DNA of 35,754 nucleotides from Reyranella sp. (GTDB taxonomy: Bacteria; Pseudomonadota; Alphaproteobacteria; Reyranellales; Reyranellaceae): the NCBI GenBank assembly GCA_019745575.1, contig JAIETA010000270.1:1-35754 (forward strand), given 5' to 3'. The position numbers were made by a program, and so were the translations under genes. Under the pieces are notes generated by a model that searched no databases, was not told the origin of the DNA, and saw only the letters and a list, made by a program, of their open reading frames with translations. Shown here piece after piece: positions 23,922 to 31,264 of this stretch (position 1 is its first letter; every line of letters starts with the position of its first letter).

Positions 23922-24397
23922 TGGCCGTCGTCGACTTCGCCGAGCTGAAGGCGCTGCTCGTCCGCGACGGCCGCCTGATGGCGCTCGACATCGGCAGCAA
24001 GACCATCGGTGTGGCCACATCGGACGCCCTGCGCATGCTCGCCACGCCGCTTACCACCCTCAAGCGCACCAAGCTTGCCGCCGACCTCGCCAGCCTGGCC
24101 GAGCTGGTCCACCGCCACGAGATCAAGGCGCTCGCGGTCGGCCTGCCGCTCAACATGGACGGCACCGAGGGGCCACGCTGCCAGTCGGTCCGGCAGTTCG
24201 CGGCCAACATCGCTGCCCACGCGCCGGCGGCGCTGGCAGCGCTTCCCATCGTCCTGCAGGACGAGCGGCTCAGCACCGCCGCCGTGACGCGCGGCATGAT
24301 CGACGACTACGACATGAGCCGCGCCAAGCGCGCCGAGCGGGTCGACGCCGCGGCCGCGGCATGGATCCTCGAGTCGGCGCTGGCGCGCCTGCGCTAG
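23921..24397 (+). CDS. ruvX: RuvX/YqgF family: putative Holliday junction resolvase / pre-16S rRNA nuclease
   Basis: 158 residues from a GTG at 23921 that overlaps the previous stop. The RNase-H-like fold is marked by LMALDIGSKTIGVATSD (catalytic Asp and DIGSKxIGVA motif), AVGLPLNMDGTEG, LQDERLSTAAV (catalytic Glu) and AERVDAAAAAWILESAL (third acidic residue). This is the essential protein that trims 16S rRNA precursor in E. coli (YqgF), also annotated as RuvX. Near-neighbours gatC/gatA and pyrB fit a common alphaproteobacterial order. Its stop overlaps the stop of the cytochrome gene on the other strand: CTAG at 24394-24397 serves both. Confidence 0.96.
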   Translation: MAVVDFAELKALLVRDGRLMALDIGSKTIGVATSDALRMLATPLTTLKRTKLAADLASLAELVHRHEIKALAVGLPLNMDGTEGPRCQSVRQFAANIAAHAPAALAALPIVLQDERLSTAAVTRGMIDDYDMSRAKRAERVDAAAAAWILESALARLR

Positions 24398-25566
24398 GGA
24401 CAGAGCGGCGGTGGCGCCGGGCGGGGCGGCGGCTCGGCGTCGAGCGAGCGCAGGAATGCCACGAGGTCGGTGCTCTGCTGCGGCGACATGCCGAGCGGCC
24501 GGACCAGCGGCGTGCCGTCGCTGTGCAGGCGATCCGGGCTGACCTCCGAATAGTGCCGCACGACCTCCTCCAGCGTGCCGACGCTGCCGTTGTGCATGTA
24601 AGCCCCGGCGCGGCCGACCTGGCGCAGGCCAGGCACGCGAAACTCGCCGAAGTTGGCGTGCAGGCGCTGGACATGACGCGTGCGCCGCGCGCTGGCGCCC
24701 GTGGTGTCGTCGTTGTAGCGGCCGAGCAAATTGAAGGGACTGTCGAACAACCTGGCGAGGCCGCCGAGCCGACCCGAGTCGACCTCACCCGGGCGGACGA
24801 AGAACGGGATGCCGACATCGCCGAATTCGCCGTTGGTGAAGCGCGGTCCGAAGTGGCAGGTGCTGCAGTTGCCCGCCTCGACGAAGAATCTCAGGCCGCG
24901 CTGCTCGGAGGCGCCGTAGCGCGCCATGGCCTGGCGGTCTCCGCCCACGAGGGCATCGCGGAAATCGTCGAAGGCGGTGCGCGGACTGACCAGAGTCTCC
25001 TGGAACGCCGCCAGCGCCTTGGCGGCGTCCACCAGGAGCTGCTCGTCGTCGGCGCCCGGCGAAACGCCGAACGCGCGCCGGTAGCCGCAGGCCAGCTGCC
25101 CATCCTCACGCAGCAGGCGGCCGACGCGGGCTGCGGCGTTGGCCATTTCCCGTGGATCGACGATCGGGCGGATGCTCTGCGCCCAGAGCGAATCGCCCGC
25201 GCCATCCCAACCGAACCAGTGGCCATAGCCCACGTTCCACAGCGACGGCGTGCGGCGGTCGAGCGGCACAGTGCCTATGCCCTTCGGCTGGCCGTCGCTC
25301 CAGTCGCGGCCCGCCTGGTGGCAGGTGGCGCAGCTCATGCGGCCGTCGCCCGACAGGCGCGGGTCGTTGAAGAGGTGTTCTCCCAGCGCGATACCGGCCG
25401 GCGTGCCCGAGACCCGGTTCGAGGGATCGCGCACGGCGGGCGGCGGCCAAGGCCCGTGCCGGCCGACCGCGCGAATCTCGTCTTCCGACCAGTTGGGCGG
25501 GGCCTGTGCGGCGGCGGGCGCGACCAGCGCCGCGAGCAGGCCCGCCAGAAGAAGCGCTCGCCTCAC
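24394..25566 (-). CDS. Exported di-heme cytochrome c peroxidase / MauG-family protein
   Basis: The 390-residue protein has a signal peptide (MRRALLLAGLLAALVAPAAAQ) and two heme c motifs, C79-A-T-C82-H83 and C234-S-T-C237-H238, the layout of bacterial di-heme peroxidases and MauG. Further family features are GEHLFNDPRLSGDGRMSC before the first heme, RTPSLWNV, a central NCSTCHFGPRFTNGEF, and FRVPGLRQVGRAGAYMHNGSVGTLEEVV with a Met suited as heme ligand. It would act in the periplasm, either reducing H2O2 or oxidising a partner protein. Its ATG overlaps the stop of the YtkA-like gene by 4 bases (ATGA), so the upstream two genes are coupled with it. Confidence 0.95.
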   Translation of the reverse strand: MRRALLLAGLLAALVAPAAAQAPPNWSEDEIRAVGRHGPWPPPAVRDPSNRVSGTPAGIALGEHLFNDPRLSGDGRMSCATCHQAGRDWSDGQPKGIGTVPLDRRTPSLWNVGYGHWFGWDGAGDSLWAQSIRPIVDPREMANAAARVGRLLREDGQLACGYRRAFGVSPGADDEQLLVDAAKALAAFQETLVSPRTAFDDFRDALVGGDRQAMARYGASEQRGLRFFVEAGNCSTCHFGPRFTNGEFGDVGIPFFVRPGEVDSGRLGGLARLFDSPFNLLGRYNDDTTGASARRTRHVQRLHANFGEFRVPGLRQVGRAGAYMHNGSVGTLEEVVRHYSEVSPDRLHSDGTPLVRPLGMSPQQSTDLVAFLRSLDAEPPPRPAPPPLCP

Positions 25567-25964
25567 TTGACGATGAAGTCGTGCGTCAGGCGCTCGGTTT
25601 CCTCGCCGTCCCGCACGTCGATCGAGAGTTCCCAGCGCCCCGGCATGTGGAAAACCAGTCCTTCGGCGCGGTAGCGCCCATCCACGCCCGGCACGATGCC
25701 GGGGCGGTAGTTCATGCCGTGCCTGTGTTCCGGCATCTCGGCGTTGATCCCCACCAGCTCGGCCGGCCGGCCCGACTTGGTGCAGACGTTGAGCAGCAGC
25801 GCGAAGGGCTCACCGACCTCGATGCGCGGCGGGTCGGGCCGGAAGGCGATCATGTAGTGCGCCGAAAAGACCACCCAGCCCGTGCCCCGGCCGAGATCGA
25901 GCGGGCAGTTGGCCCATGCCGCGGTGGCGAACAGGAAGGTGAATATCGCGGCACCGAGCTTCAT
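25563..25964 (-). CDS. Small exported FixH/YtkA-like protein
   Basis: 133 residues with a signal peptide (MKLGAAIFTFLFATAAWA, cleaved before NCPLD). The mature part is an immunoglobulin-like beta domain: RIEVGEPFALLLNVC, INAEMPEHRHGMNYRPG, RYRAEGLVFHMPGRWELSIDV. The MPEHRHGMNY loop, rich in His and Met, and the MPGRWELSI strand match YtkA-like/FixH-like domains, some of which occur with copper or heme proteins. A single Cys pair (C20, C61 approx.) could form a disulfide. It overlaps both neighbours by 4 bases (ATGA), so it likely works with the di-heme cytochrome, perhaps as a metal-binding partner. Confidence 0.82.
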   Translation of the reverse strand: MKLGAAIFTFLFATAAWANCPLDLGRGTGWVVFSAHYMIAFRPDPPRIEVGEPFALLLNVCTKSGRPAELVGINAEMPEHRHGMNYRPGIVPGVDGRYRAEGLVFHMPGRWELSIDVRDGEETERLTHDFIVK

Positions 25965-26773
25965 CTCGCCCCGCCGAACAGGCGATCGCCGTTCTCATAG
26001 GCGATCTTGCGGGCGACATCGGGCGGCAGGTCGGCCAGCCACTGACGCGACCAGCGAGCATGCTCGACAACATAGTGCCAGCGTTCGGGGGTGAAAGTAT
26101 CGGTGCCAACCACGAAACGGTCGGGAAACTCCAGGAAGGTCTCGCGCCAGCCAGGCGCAACCTTGCCGTTCAGCGCGTGCGACGTCAGGAAGGCCAGATC
26201 GCACCACAGGTTGGGATAGCGCCGCAGCATCTCGCGCACCTTCTCCGGCCGCTCGAAGCCCGAGTGCGCCCACAGCACCCGGGCGCCCGGGTCCTGCTGG
26301 AAATGCCGGGTGACGGCATCGGCGTCCGAATGCGAGTGAAGGTAGAGCCCGTATTTCTTCGCCAGCTCCACGACACCGCGCATGTTGGGCAGGTCGGCAT
26401 CGGCGCCGAAGACGTGAAACTCGCCGATGGCCACATACTTGCGCTTGGACAGCAGGTCGGCCAGGAACGGCAGCACCGTCGGATCCCTTACCCAGGTCGA
26501 GAGTTCACCGCGCGAGCGGTAGGGCCTGAGTTCGGGAACGATGACGTCGGGCGCTACGTCCTGCAGCATCCTGGTGCCTTCGTTGTTCGAGCTCGACACC
26601 ATGGCGCGTTTCACGCCCGCCTTTTTCAGGATTTCCACGACTTCCTTCGGCGGCACCACCGTCCACGCGTCATGGCTGTAGTGCATGTGAGCGTCGAAGA
26701 TCGGCAGCTCCTGGTCGGCGCGGGCCATTCCGGCCGCCACGACCAGCGACAGGCAGACAATCAGGAGGCGCAT
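25961..26773 (-). CDS. Exported amidohydrolase-family (TIM-barrel metal-dependent hydrolase) protein
   Basis: The ATG at 26773 with AAGGAAG 7 bases upstream gives 270 residues; an earlier in-frame start at 26809 has no such site. Residues 1-19 are a signal peptide (LLIVCLSLVVAAGMARA). The mature part starts with PIFDAHMHYSHDAW, the HxH metal motif of the amidohydrolase superfamily (PF04909-like). It then has IGEFHVFG, LYLHSHSD, VLWAHSGFE and VVGTDTF, which supply the remaining His/Asp ligands of the barrel. It is presumably a periplasmic hydrolase or decarboxylase-like enzyme; substrate unknown. It is the first gene of a three-gene set with 4-base overlaps leading to the di-heme cytochrome. 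Confidence 0.92.
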   Translation of the reverse strand: MRLLIVCLSLVVAAGMARADQELPIFDAHMHYSHDAWTVVPPKEVVEILKKAGVKRAMVSSSNNEGTRMLQDVAPDVIVPELRPYRSRGELSTWVRDPTVLPFLADLLSKRKYVAIGEFHVFGADADLPNMRGVVELAKKYGLYLHSHSDADAVTRHFQQDPGARVLWAHSGFERPEKVREMLRRYPNLWCDLAFLTSHALNGKVAPGWRETFLEFPDRFVVGTDTFTPERWHYVVEHARWSRQWLADLPPDVARKIAYENGDRLFGGAR

Positions 26774-26784
26774 GTTTTCTTCCT

Positions 26785-27417
26785 TCAGCGGCGGGGTTTG
26801 CCGGTCCAAGCGTAGTTGAAGCTAATCGAGATACGCTCGCCGGAGAAGCGCGCCGGCGGCACCTCGTGCCGCAGCCAGCTCTCGAACAGCAGCAGGTCTC
26901 CGGCCCTGGCCGGTACACTGACGAAGGACCGGAACCGCGCCGGCGCGTCGGCCCGCCGCGGCGGGGCCGCCATATGGCGCGACAGGCGCGGATCCTCGAA
27001 CTTCAGAGCGCCGGCGCCCTTCGGTACGGCGACGTAGTAGGTGCCGCTGATGAAGGAGGCGGGATGCAGGTGCATCGAATGCACGACCCCGGCCGGCATG
27101 ACGTTGGCCCAGCAATCGGTCATGGCAAGCACGCGGCCGCGCAGATCGTAGTGCAGGCTGCCGGCAAACGCCTTCACATGCGGATCGATGCCGCGGCGTA
27201 GACGCTCGAACAGCGACGAGACCAGATGCAGCCGATCGAGCGAGCCGTAGGAGGTATAGCCTCCGAGATAGTGCGCCGCTGACCAGCGCTGCCCGGCCGG
27301 GTCGGAGGCGGCAAGCGCACGGCATTCATCAGCCAGCTTCTGGTTGAGGTCCCGCCACGCCGGACCGGTGAAAGACTGGTGGCAAATTAGTGTTGGAAAA
27401 AGGGCACGGATCGCCAT
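26785..27417 (-). CDS. TIGR02466-type putative 2-oxoglutarate/Fe(II) oxygenase
   Basis: Start at the ATG at 27417 (MAIRALFPTLICHQSF), 210 residues. It matches the TIGR02466 / 2OG-FeII_Oxy_5 group: the first strand LFPTLI, the block ANVMPAGVVHSMHLHPASFISGT (with the iron-binding His region), YYVAVPKGAGALKFEDPR, and the end DLLLFESWLRHEVPPARFSGERISISFNY. The last block holds the distal His and the Arg that binds 2-oxoglutarate. Members hydroxylate unknown targets. It ends 12 bases before the exported amidohydrolase gene and could share its transcript. Upstream it is divergent from a PhyH-type oxygenase with only 35 bases between starts. Confidence 0.88.
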   Translation of the reverse strand: MAIRALFPTLICHQSFTGPAWRDLNQKLADECRALAASDPAGQRWSAAHYLGGYTSYGSLDRLHLVSSLFERLRRGIDPHVKAFAGSLHYDLRGRVLAMTDCWANVMPAGVVHSMHLHPASFISGTYYVAVPKGAGALKFEDPRLSRHMAAPPRRADAPARFRSFVSVPARAGDLLLFESWLRHEVPPARFSGERISISFNYAWTGKPRR

Positions 27418-27452
27418 TCCGTGATTATCGGTCAACCCGGCCTGTCGTGCTA

Positions 27453-28352
27453 ATGTTTCGCATGCTGAGCAAGGCACAAATCGAGAGCTACCGCCGCGAC
27501 GGCTATCTGGTGATCCCGCGCCTGATCCAGGGCGACCAGCTGGCCGAGTTGCGCGCCCTCACCGACCGCATCGTCGCGGAGGCACGCGGCGTGACGGCCA
27601 ACGACGACCTATACGACCTCGAGCCCAGCCATAGCCCGGCGCTGCCCCGGGTCCGGCGGCTGAAGCCAGCGATCTTCAAGCGCTATGCCTTTTTCCACGC
27701 CCTGGTGCGCGATCCGAAGATCACCGCCATCCTGGCCCCGCTGATCGGGCCGGCAATCCGGCAGTACGGCGGCAAGCTCAACATGAAGTCGGCCGGCTAC
27801 GGCTCGCCGGTCGAATGGCACCAGGACTGGGCCTTCTATCCGCACACCAACGACGACGTGCTGGCGACCGGCATCTATCTCGACGACTGCGATCTCGGGA
27901 ATGGGCCCCTGATGGTGTTGCCGGGAACCCATCTCGGCCCGACCTACGATCACCATGCCAACGGCCGCTTCTGCGGCGCCATGGATCCCGCGGCTTGCGA
28001 CCTCGACTTCAGCAAGGCCGTGCCGCTCATGGGCCCGGCGGGGTCGATGACCATCCATCACGCCCGCCTGGTGCATGGGTCGGCGCTCAATACCTCCAAC
28101 CGCCAGCGCCGCCTGCTGCTGCACGAATACACCGCGGCCGACGCCTGGCCTCTTATGGGGGTGGCGGACTTCGATGAATTCAACAGCCGCATGGTGGTGG
28201 GCGAGCCCACCGTCGAGTCGCGGCTGGGGCCGGCGCCGGTTCGCATGCCGCTACCGGCCGCCGACCACCAGGGATCGATCTACGAAAACCAGCGCGGCAT
28301 TGGCCGCCGTTTCTTCACGACATACGAGGAGCGCTCCCCCCATGCGCCTTGA
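27453..28352 (+). CDS. Phytanoyl-CoA dioxygenase (PhyH) family protein
   Basis: Start at the ATG at 27453 (an ATG at 27462 is equally possible; neither has a good ribosome binding site), 299 residues. It opens with LSKAQIESYRRDGYLVIPRLI, the PhyH start. The iron ligands are His and Asp in VEWHQDWAFYPHTNDD and the distal His in IHHARLVHGSALNTSNRQ, where the following Arg binds 2-oxoglutarate. GNGPLMVLPGTHLGPTYDHH matches the family loop. PhyH-type enzymes hydroxylate acyl-CoA-like or small natural product substrates; which one is not known here. The last 11 bases overlap the start of the first YceI gene, so these genes form one operon. Confidence 0.92.
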   Translation: MFRMLSKAQIESYRRDGYLVIPRLIQGDQLAELRALTDRIVAEARGVTANDDLYDLEPSHSPALPRVRRLKPAIFKRYAFFHALVRDPKITAILAPLIGPAIRQYGGKLNMKSAGYGSPVEWHQDWAFYPHTNDDVLATGIYLDDCDLGNGPLMVLPGTHLGPTYDHHANGRFCGAMDPAACDLDFSKAVPLMGPAGSMTIHHARLVHGSALNTSNRQRRLLLHEYTAADAWPLMGVADFDEFNSRMVVGEPTVESRLGPAPVRMPLPAADHQGSIYENQRGIGRRFFTTYEERSPHAP

Positions 28353-28926
28353 AATCAATCGCCGGACCCTGCTTCTTGCCGCGGCGGGCAGCGCCCTGTC
28401 CGCCGGCGCCGCACACGGCGCGGAGCGCCTCAGCATCAATGCCAATCGCGGCACGATCGATTTCGCGATCGGCGATTCGCGCCTCTTCCGCACGACCGGC
28501 GGCTTCAAGGAATGGCAGGGCATCGTCCATGTCGACGACGAGGACGTGCCGCAGAGCAAGGTCGAGGTCGTCATCCGGACCGCCAGCGTCAACATGCTGG
28601 ACAGCCAGCAGACCGCGATGCTGAAGGACAGCGACTTCTTCCATGTCGAGAAGTTCCCCGAAATGACCTTCCGCTCCACTCGCATCGAGCGCACCGGGGA
28701 GACGACGCTGCGCGTCGAGGGCGACGTTACGCTGCGCAGCATCACCCGACCGATGGTCCTCGACGTCTCGGTGACCGACCGGCGGCCGGGAGCGGCGCCC
28801 GGCAGCCGCTACGCCGGCTTCCAGGCCAAGGGCAAGATCAAGCGCTCGGAATTCGGGATGACCAAGTTCGTCGACGTCGTGGGCGACACCGTCGAGATTT
28901 CGATCCGCGCCGACGCCTGGCGCTGA
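28342..28926 (+). CDS. YceI-family protein (first copy), Tat-type signal
   Basis: 194 residues from the ATG at 28342, which overlaps the PhyH gene end by 11 bases. A twin-arginine-like signal is seen (INRRTLLLAAAGSALSAGAAHG). The mature domain is a lipocalin-like YceI barrel: NRGTIDFAIGDSRLFRTTGGFKEWQG, VIRTASVNMLDSQQTAMLKD, FFHVEKFPEMTFRSTRIE, GDVTLRSITRPMVLDVSV and SEFGMTKFVDVVGDTVEISI. YceI proteins bind long isoprenoid-type lipids in the periplasm. It sits in front of a cytochrome b561 gene and a second YceI gene. Confidence 0.94.
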   Translation: MRLEINRRTLLLAAAGSALSAGAAHGAERLSINANRGTIDFAIGDSRLFRTTGGFKEWQGIVHVDDEDVPQSKVEVVIRTASVNMLDSQQTAMLKDSDFFHVEKFPEMTFRSTRIERTGETTLRVEGDVTLRSITRPMVLDVSVTDRRPGAAPGSRYAGFQAKGKIKRSEFGMTKFVDVVGDTVEISIRADAWR

Positions 28927-28934
28927 GGTCGCCC

Positions 28935-29474
28935 GTGCGGGAACCGACCTACACCGGTCCCGCCAAGGGGCTGCACTGGATCACGGCTCTGCTGGTCTTC
29001 GGCCTGCTCGGCATCGGCCTGTGGATGACAGGCCTGCCGATCAGCCTGCTGAAGCTCCAGGTCTACGCCTGGCACAAGTGGATCGGCCTCGTCGTCCTGG
29101 TGCTGACCGCCGCGCGCCTGCTGTGGCGGTGGCGGCATCCGCCGCCGCCGCTGCCGGACGCGGTGACACGCTGGGAGCGGGCACTGGCGCCGGCCGGGCA
29201 CTGGGCGCTTCTCCTGCTCCTGCTCGCCATGCCGCTCAGCGGCTGGCTGATGAGTTCCGCTGCGGGCATCAGCGTCGTTTGGTTCGGCGTCTTGCCGCTG
29301 CCCGACATGGTGCCGCGCGACACCGGCCTTTTCGAATCGCTGCGCACGCTGCACTATGTCTTGTCGCGGCTGCTGATCCTGGTGCTGGCCGTGCACGTCA
29401 TTGCCGTTCTGCACCATGATGTCGTGCGGCGTGACGGCATCTTGCGACGCATGTGGCCAACGGGGGGAAAGTGA
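28935..29474 (+). CDS. Cytochrome b561 (YceJ/CybB-like) membrane protein
   Basis: 179 residues from the GTG at 28935, with GAGG just upstream and 8 bases after the previous stop. Four membrane helices are visible: ITALLVFGLLGIGLWMTGL, WIGLVVLVLTAARLLW, HWALLLLLLAMPLSGWLM and LHYVLSRLLILVLAVHVIAV. Four conserved His for two b-hemes are in GLHWI, YAWHKWIG, TLHYV and LAVHVIAVLHH. This matches the prokaryotic cytochrome b561 family, which moves electrons across or within the inner membrane, often from ubiquinol. E. coli pairs one such gene (yceJ) with one yceI; here it lies between two YceI genes. Its stop overlaps the next start by one base (TGATG). Confidence 0.94.
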   Translation: MREPTYTGPAKGLHWITALLVFGLLGIGLWMTGLPISLLKLQVYAWHKWIGLVVLVLTAARLLWRWRHPPPPLPDAVTRWERALAPAGHWALLLLLLAMPLSGWLMSSAAGISVVWFGVLPLPDMVPRDTGLFESLRTLHYVLSRLLILVLAVHVIAVLHHDVVRRDGILRRMWPTGGK

Positions 29475-30055
29475 TGTTTCGGTGGCTCAGTCTGGCCGCG
29501 CTCTTGCTGGCACCCGCCGCGCTCGCGGCACCCCAGGACACCTGGACGATCGACACCCGCGCCAGCGCCCTCACCTTCACCGCCACCCAGACCGGCGCCT
29601 TCGTGAACGGCCGCTTCCCGACCTGGACCGGCGAGATCGTGCTCGATCCCGCGGCGCTCGGCGGGGCGCGGATCGACATACGGATCCAGACGCCCTCGGT
29701 GACCGCCAACAATCCGGACGTCGACTCGCTCCTCCGGGGCGGCAACTTCCTCGACGTACGGAAATTTCCCGAGGCACGCTTCGTCGCGACCTCGATCGTG
29801 GCGCTCGGCGGCGAGCGCTACGAGGCGCGCGGCCAATTGACGATCCGCGACGTCACACGCGACGCTGTGCTGCCCTTCACGCTCCGCATCGCCGACGATC
29901 CCGTCCAGCCCGGCAGCCTGCGCGCTGCCGCCCGCGGCCGGCTGCCGCTGAAGCGCCTCGACTACGGCGTCGGACAGAACGACTGGGCCGGCACCGGACA
30001 AGTCGCCAACGAGGTCACGGTCGACGTCAATATCGTGGCCTCCCGCCGCAAATAG
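29474..30055 (+). CDS. YceI-family protein (second copy)
   Basis: 193 residues from the ATG at 29474, overlapping the cytochrome stop by one base. It has a Sec signal peptide (MFRWLSLAALLLAPAALA), unlike the Tat-type signal of the first copy. The YceI barrel motifs are present: WTIDTRASALTFTATQTGAFVNGRF, IRIQTPSVTANNPDVDSLLRG, NFLDVRKFPEARFVATSI, GQLTIRDVTRDAVLPFTL and LDYGVGQNDWAGTGQVANEV. The two YceI proteins are well diverged, so they probably bind different lipids or play different roles around the same cytochrome. The gene ends 34 bases from the citrate synthase stop on the other strand. Confidence 0.94.
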   Translation: MFRWLSLAALLLAPAALAAPQDTWTIDTRASALTFTATQTGAFVNGRFPTWTGEIVLDPAALGGARIDIRIQTPSVTANNPDVDSLLRGGNFLDVRKFPEARFVATSIVALGGERYEARGQLTIRDVTRDAVLPFTLRIADDPVQPGSLRAAARGRLPLKRLDYGVGQNDWAGTGQVANEVTVDVNIVASRRK

Positions 30056-30089
30056 CCGATCAACGGCGCGCCGAAACCTAGCCGAGCGC

Positions 30090-31184
30090 TCACATTCCGG
30101 GGCGTTTCCCCACATAGTTCGACTGCGGGCGGATGATGCGGCCGACCTTCTCCTGCTCGAAGACATGGGCGCACCAGCCCGCGACGCGGCCGACCGCAAA
30201 CAGCGCGGTGAAGGCGCTGCGCGGCACTTCGAGCGCTTCCAGCAGCAGCGCGGTGTAAAACTCGACGTTGGTGTCGAGTCGCCGGCCCGGCTTGTGCCGG
30301 CGCAGGGCGGCGATGGCGCTCTTCTCGACCTCAACGGCAAAAGCGAGCCGCCCCGAGGTTTTCGGCAGTGTCGCCACGGTGTTCTTGAGCACGTCGGCGC
30401 GCGGATCCCGCACCTTGTAGATGCGATGGCCGAAGCCCATCAGGGTCGTGCCCTTGGCAAAGGCGTCGTCGAACCAAGCGGCGGCGCGGTCGAGCGAGCC
30501 GATATCGTCGAACATGTCGAGCACGGGGCCGGGCGCGCCGCCATGGAGCGGACCTTTTAGGGCGCAGAGCCCCGCCAGCACCGAGGAAATGAGACCGGCA
30601 TGCGTCGAGGCCACGACGCGCGCGGTGAAGGTCGAGGCATTGAAGCCATGATCGGTGATCGTGGCGAGATAGGTATCGAGGGCGTTCTCGAAGACGGCGT
30701 CCGCGCGCTGGCCACGGACCATGCGCAGCAGGTCCTGTGCCGTCGTGAGCGAAGGGTCCGGTGCCAGCGCGGGCTTGCCGTCCGAGGCCCGCAGGAGCGC
30801 GGCCAGGAAAACCGGCAAGGCGCCGCAGACAAGATAGTGATGCGGCGTCGGATCGGAGTCGGCCAGCATGCCGAGCCCGACGCGCAGCCCCTCAACCGGC
30901 GTGAGCCCCTCGGCCGCCTGCAGGAGCTTCGGCACGTCGGCGAAGGCGCGCACGCGGGCGGCCGCCAAGCCCGCGCGCACTGCCTGCGTGTCGCCGCCCT
31001 GACCCGCCGGCGCGAAGCCCTCCCACAACAGCGCGGCCACACCCTCGAAGCCGCGCGTGGCCACCAGCTCCTCGATCGTATGCCCCCGCACGATCAGCCG
31101 GCCGGCCTCGCCGTCGACCTCGCTCATCACCGTGTCGGCCACGATCACCCCGTCGAGGCCGCTGTTGACCCGTGTCTGCAGCAT
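30090..31184 (-). CDS. Citrate synthase / 2-methylcitrate synthase family enzyme
   Basis: 364 residues, near the usual ~370-430. The catalytic His pair is H214 (in KGPLHGGAPG) and H253 (in GFGHRIYKVRDPRA). The third position, usually Asp in NVDFYS, is E308 here (TNVEFYTALLL). The remaining features fit: LIVRGHTIEEL, DHGFNASTFTARVVAST, and RIIRPQSNYVGKRPGM at the end. It condenses acetyl-CoA or propionyl-CoA with oxaloacetate. The Asp-to-Glu change keeps the acid but lengthens the side chain; I vaguely recall it in other family members. A GGGGAAG site precedes the ATG. The gene is divergent from a second, HTH-fused citrate synthase-like gene. Confidence 0.94.
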   Translation of the reverse strand: MLQTRVNSGLDGVIVADTVMSEVDGEAGRLIVRGHTIEELVATRGFEGVAALLWEGFAPAGQGGDTQAVRAGLAAARVRAFADVPKLLQAAEGLTPVEGLRVGLGMLADSDPTPHHYLVCGALPVFLAALLRASDGKPALAPDPSLTTAQDLLRMVRGQRADAVFENALDTYLATITDHGFNASTFTARVVASTHAGLISSVLAGLCALKGPLHGGAPGPVLDMFDDIGSLDRAAAWFDDAFAKGTTLMGFGHRIYKVRDPRADVLKNTVATLPKTSGRLAFAVEVEKSAIAALRRHKPGRRLDTNVEFYTALLLEALEVPRSAFTALFAVGRVAGWCAHVFEQEKVGRIIRPQSNYVGKRPGM

Positions 31185-31226
31185 CGTCTTCCCCTTGCTG
31201 ATTCGCCTGCAAGGTCGATCCGCACA

Positions 31227-31258
31227 ATTATATTGTCAATCTTGATTATATTGATCAA
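31227..31258 (-). promoter_or_regulatory. Promoter-like sequence for the citrate synthase gene, 20-bp spacer
   Basis: On the minus strand TTGATC (31258-31253), a 20-base spacer and TATAAT (31232-31227) would start transcription near 31220, 36 bases before the ATG at 31184. The -35 element lies in the large palindrome. The 19-20 bp spacer is what MerR-type regulators act on by twisting the DNA. A TTGACA is also present on this strand at 31239-31234, but directly next to the TATAAT. Confidence 0.5.
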
Positions 31259-31264
31259 TATAAT
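31233..31264 (+). promoter_or_regulatory. Promoter-like sequence for the HTH-citrate synthase gene, 20-bp spacer
   Basis: TTGTCA (31233-31238), a 20-base spacer and TATAAT (31259-31264), with the -10 lying inside the palindrome. The start codon at 31268 follows the -10 so closely that the message would be leaderless. A TATATT at 31247-31252 would instead give a leader of about 9 bases. No ribosome binding site precedes the ATG. Confidence 0.5.

Noticed and set aside
31245-31264. Palindrome as an intrinsic terminator or mobile-element end
   Set aside because: It is AT-only, lies between divergent starts rather than after a gene, and has no flanking target duplication.
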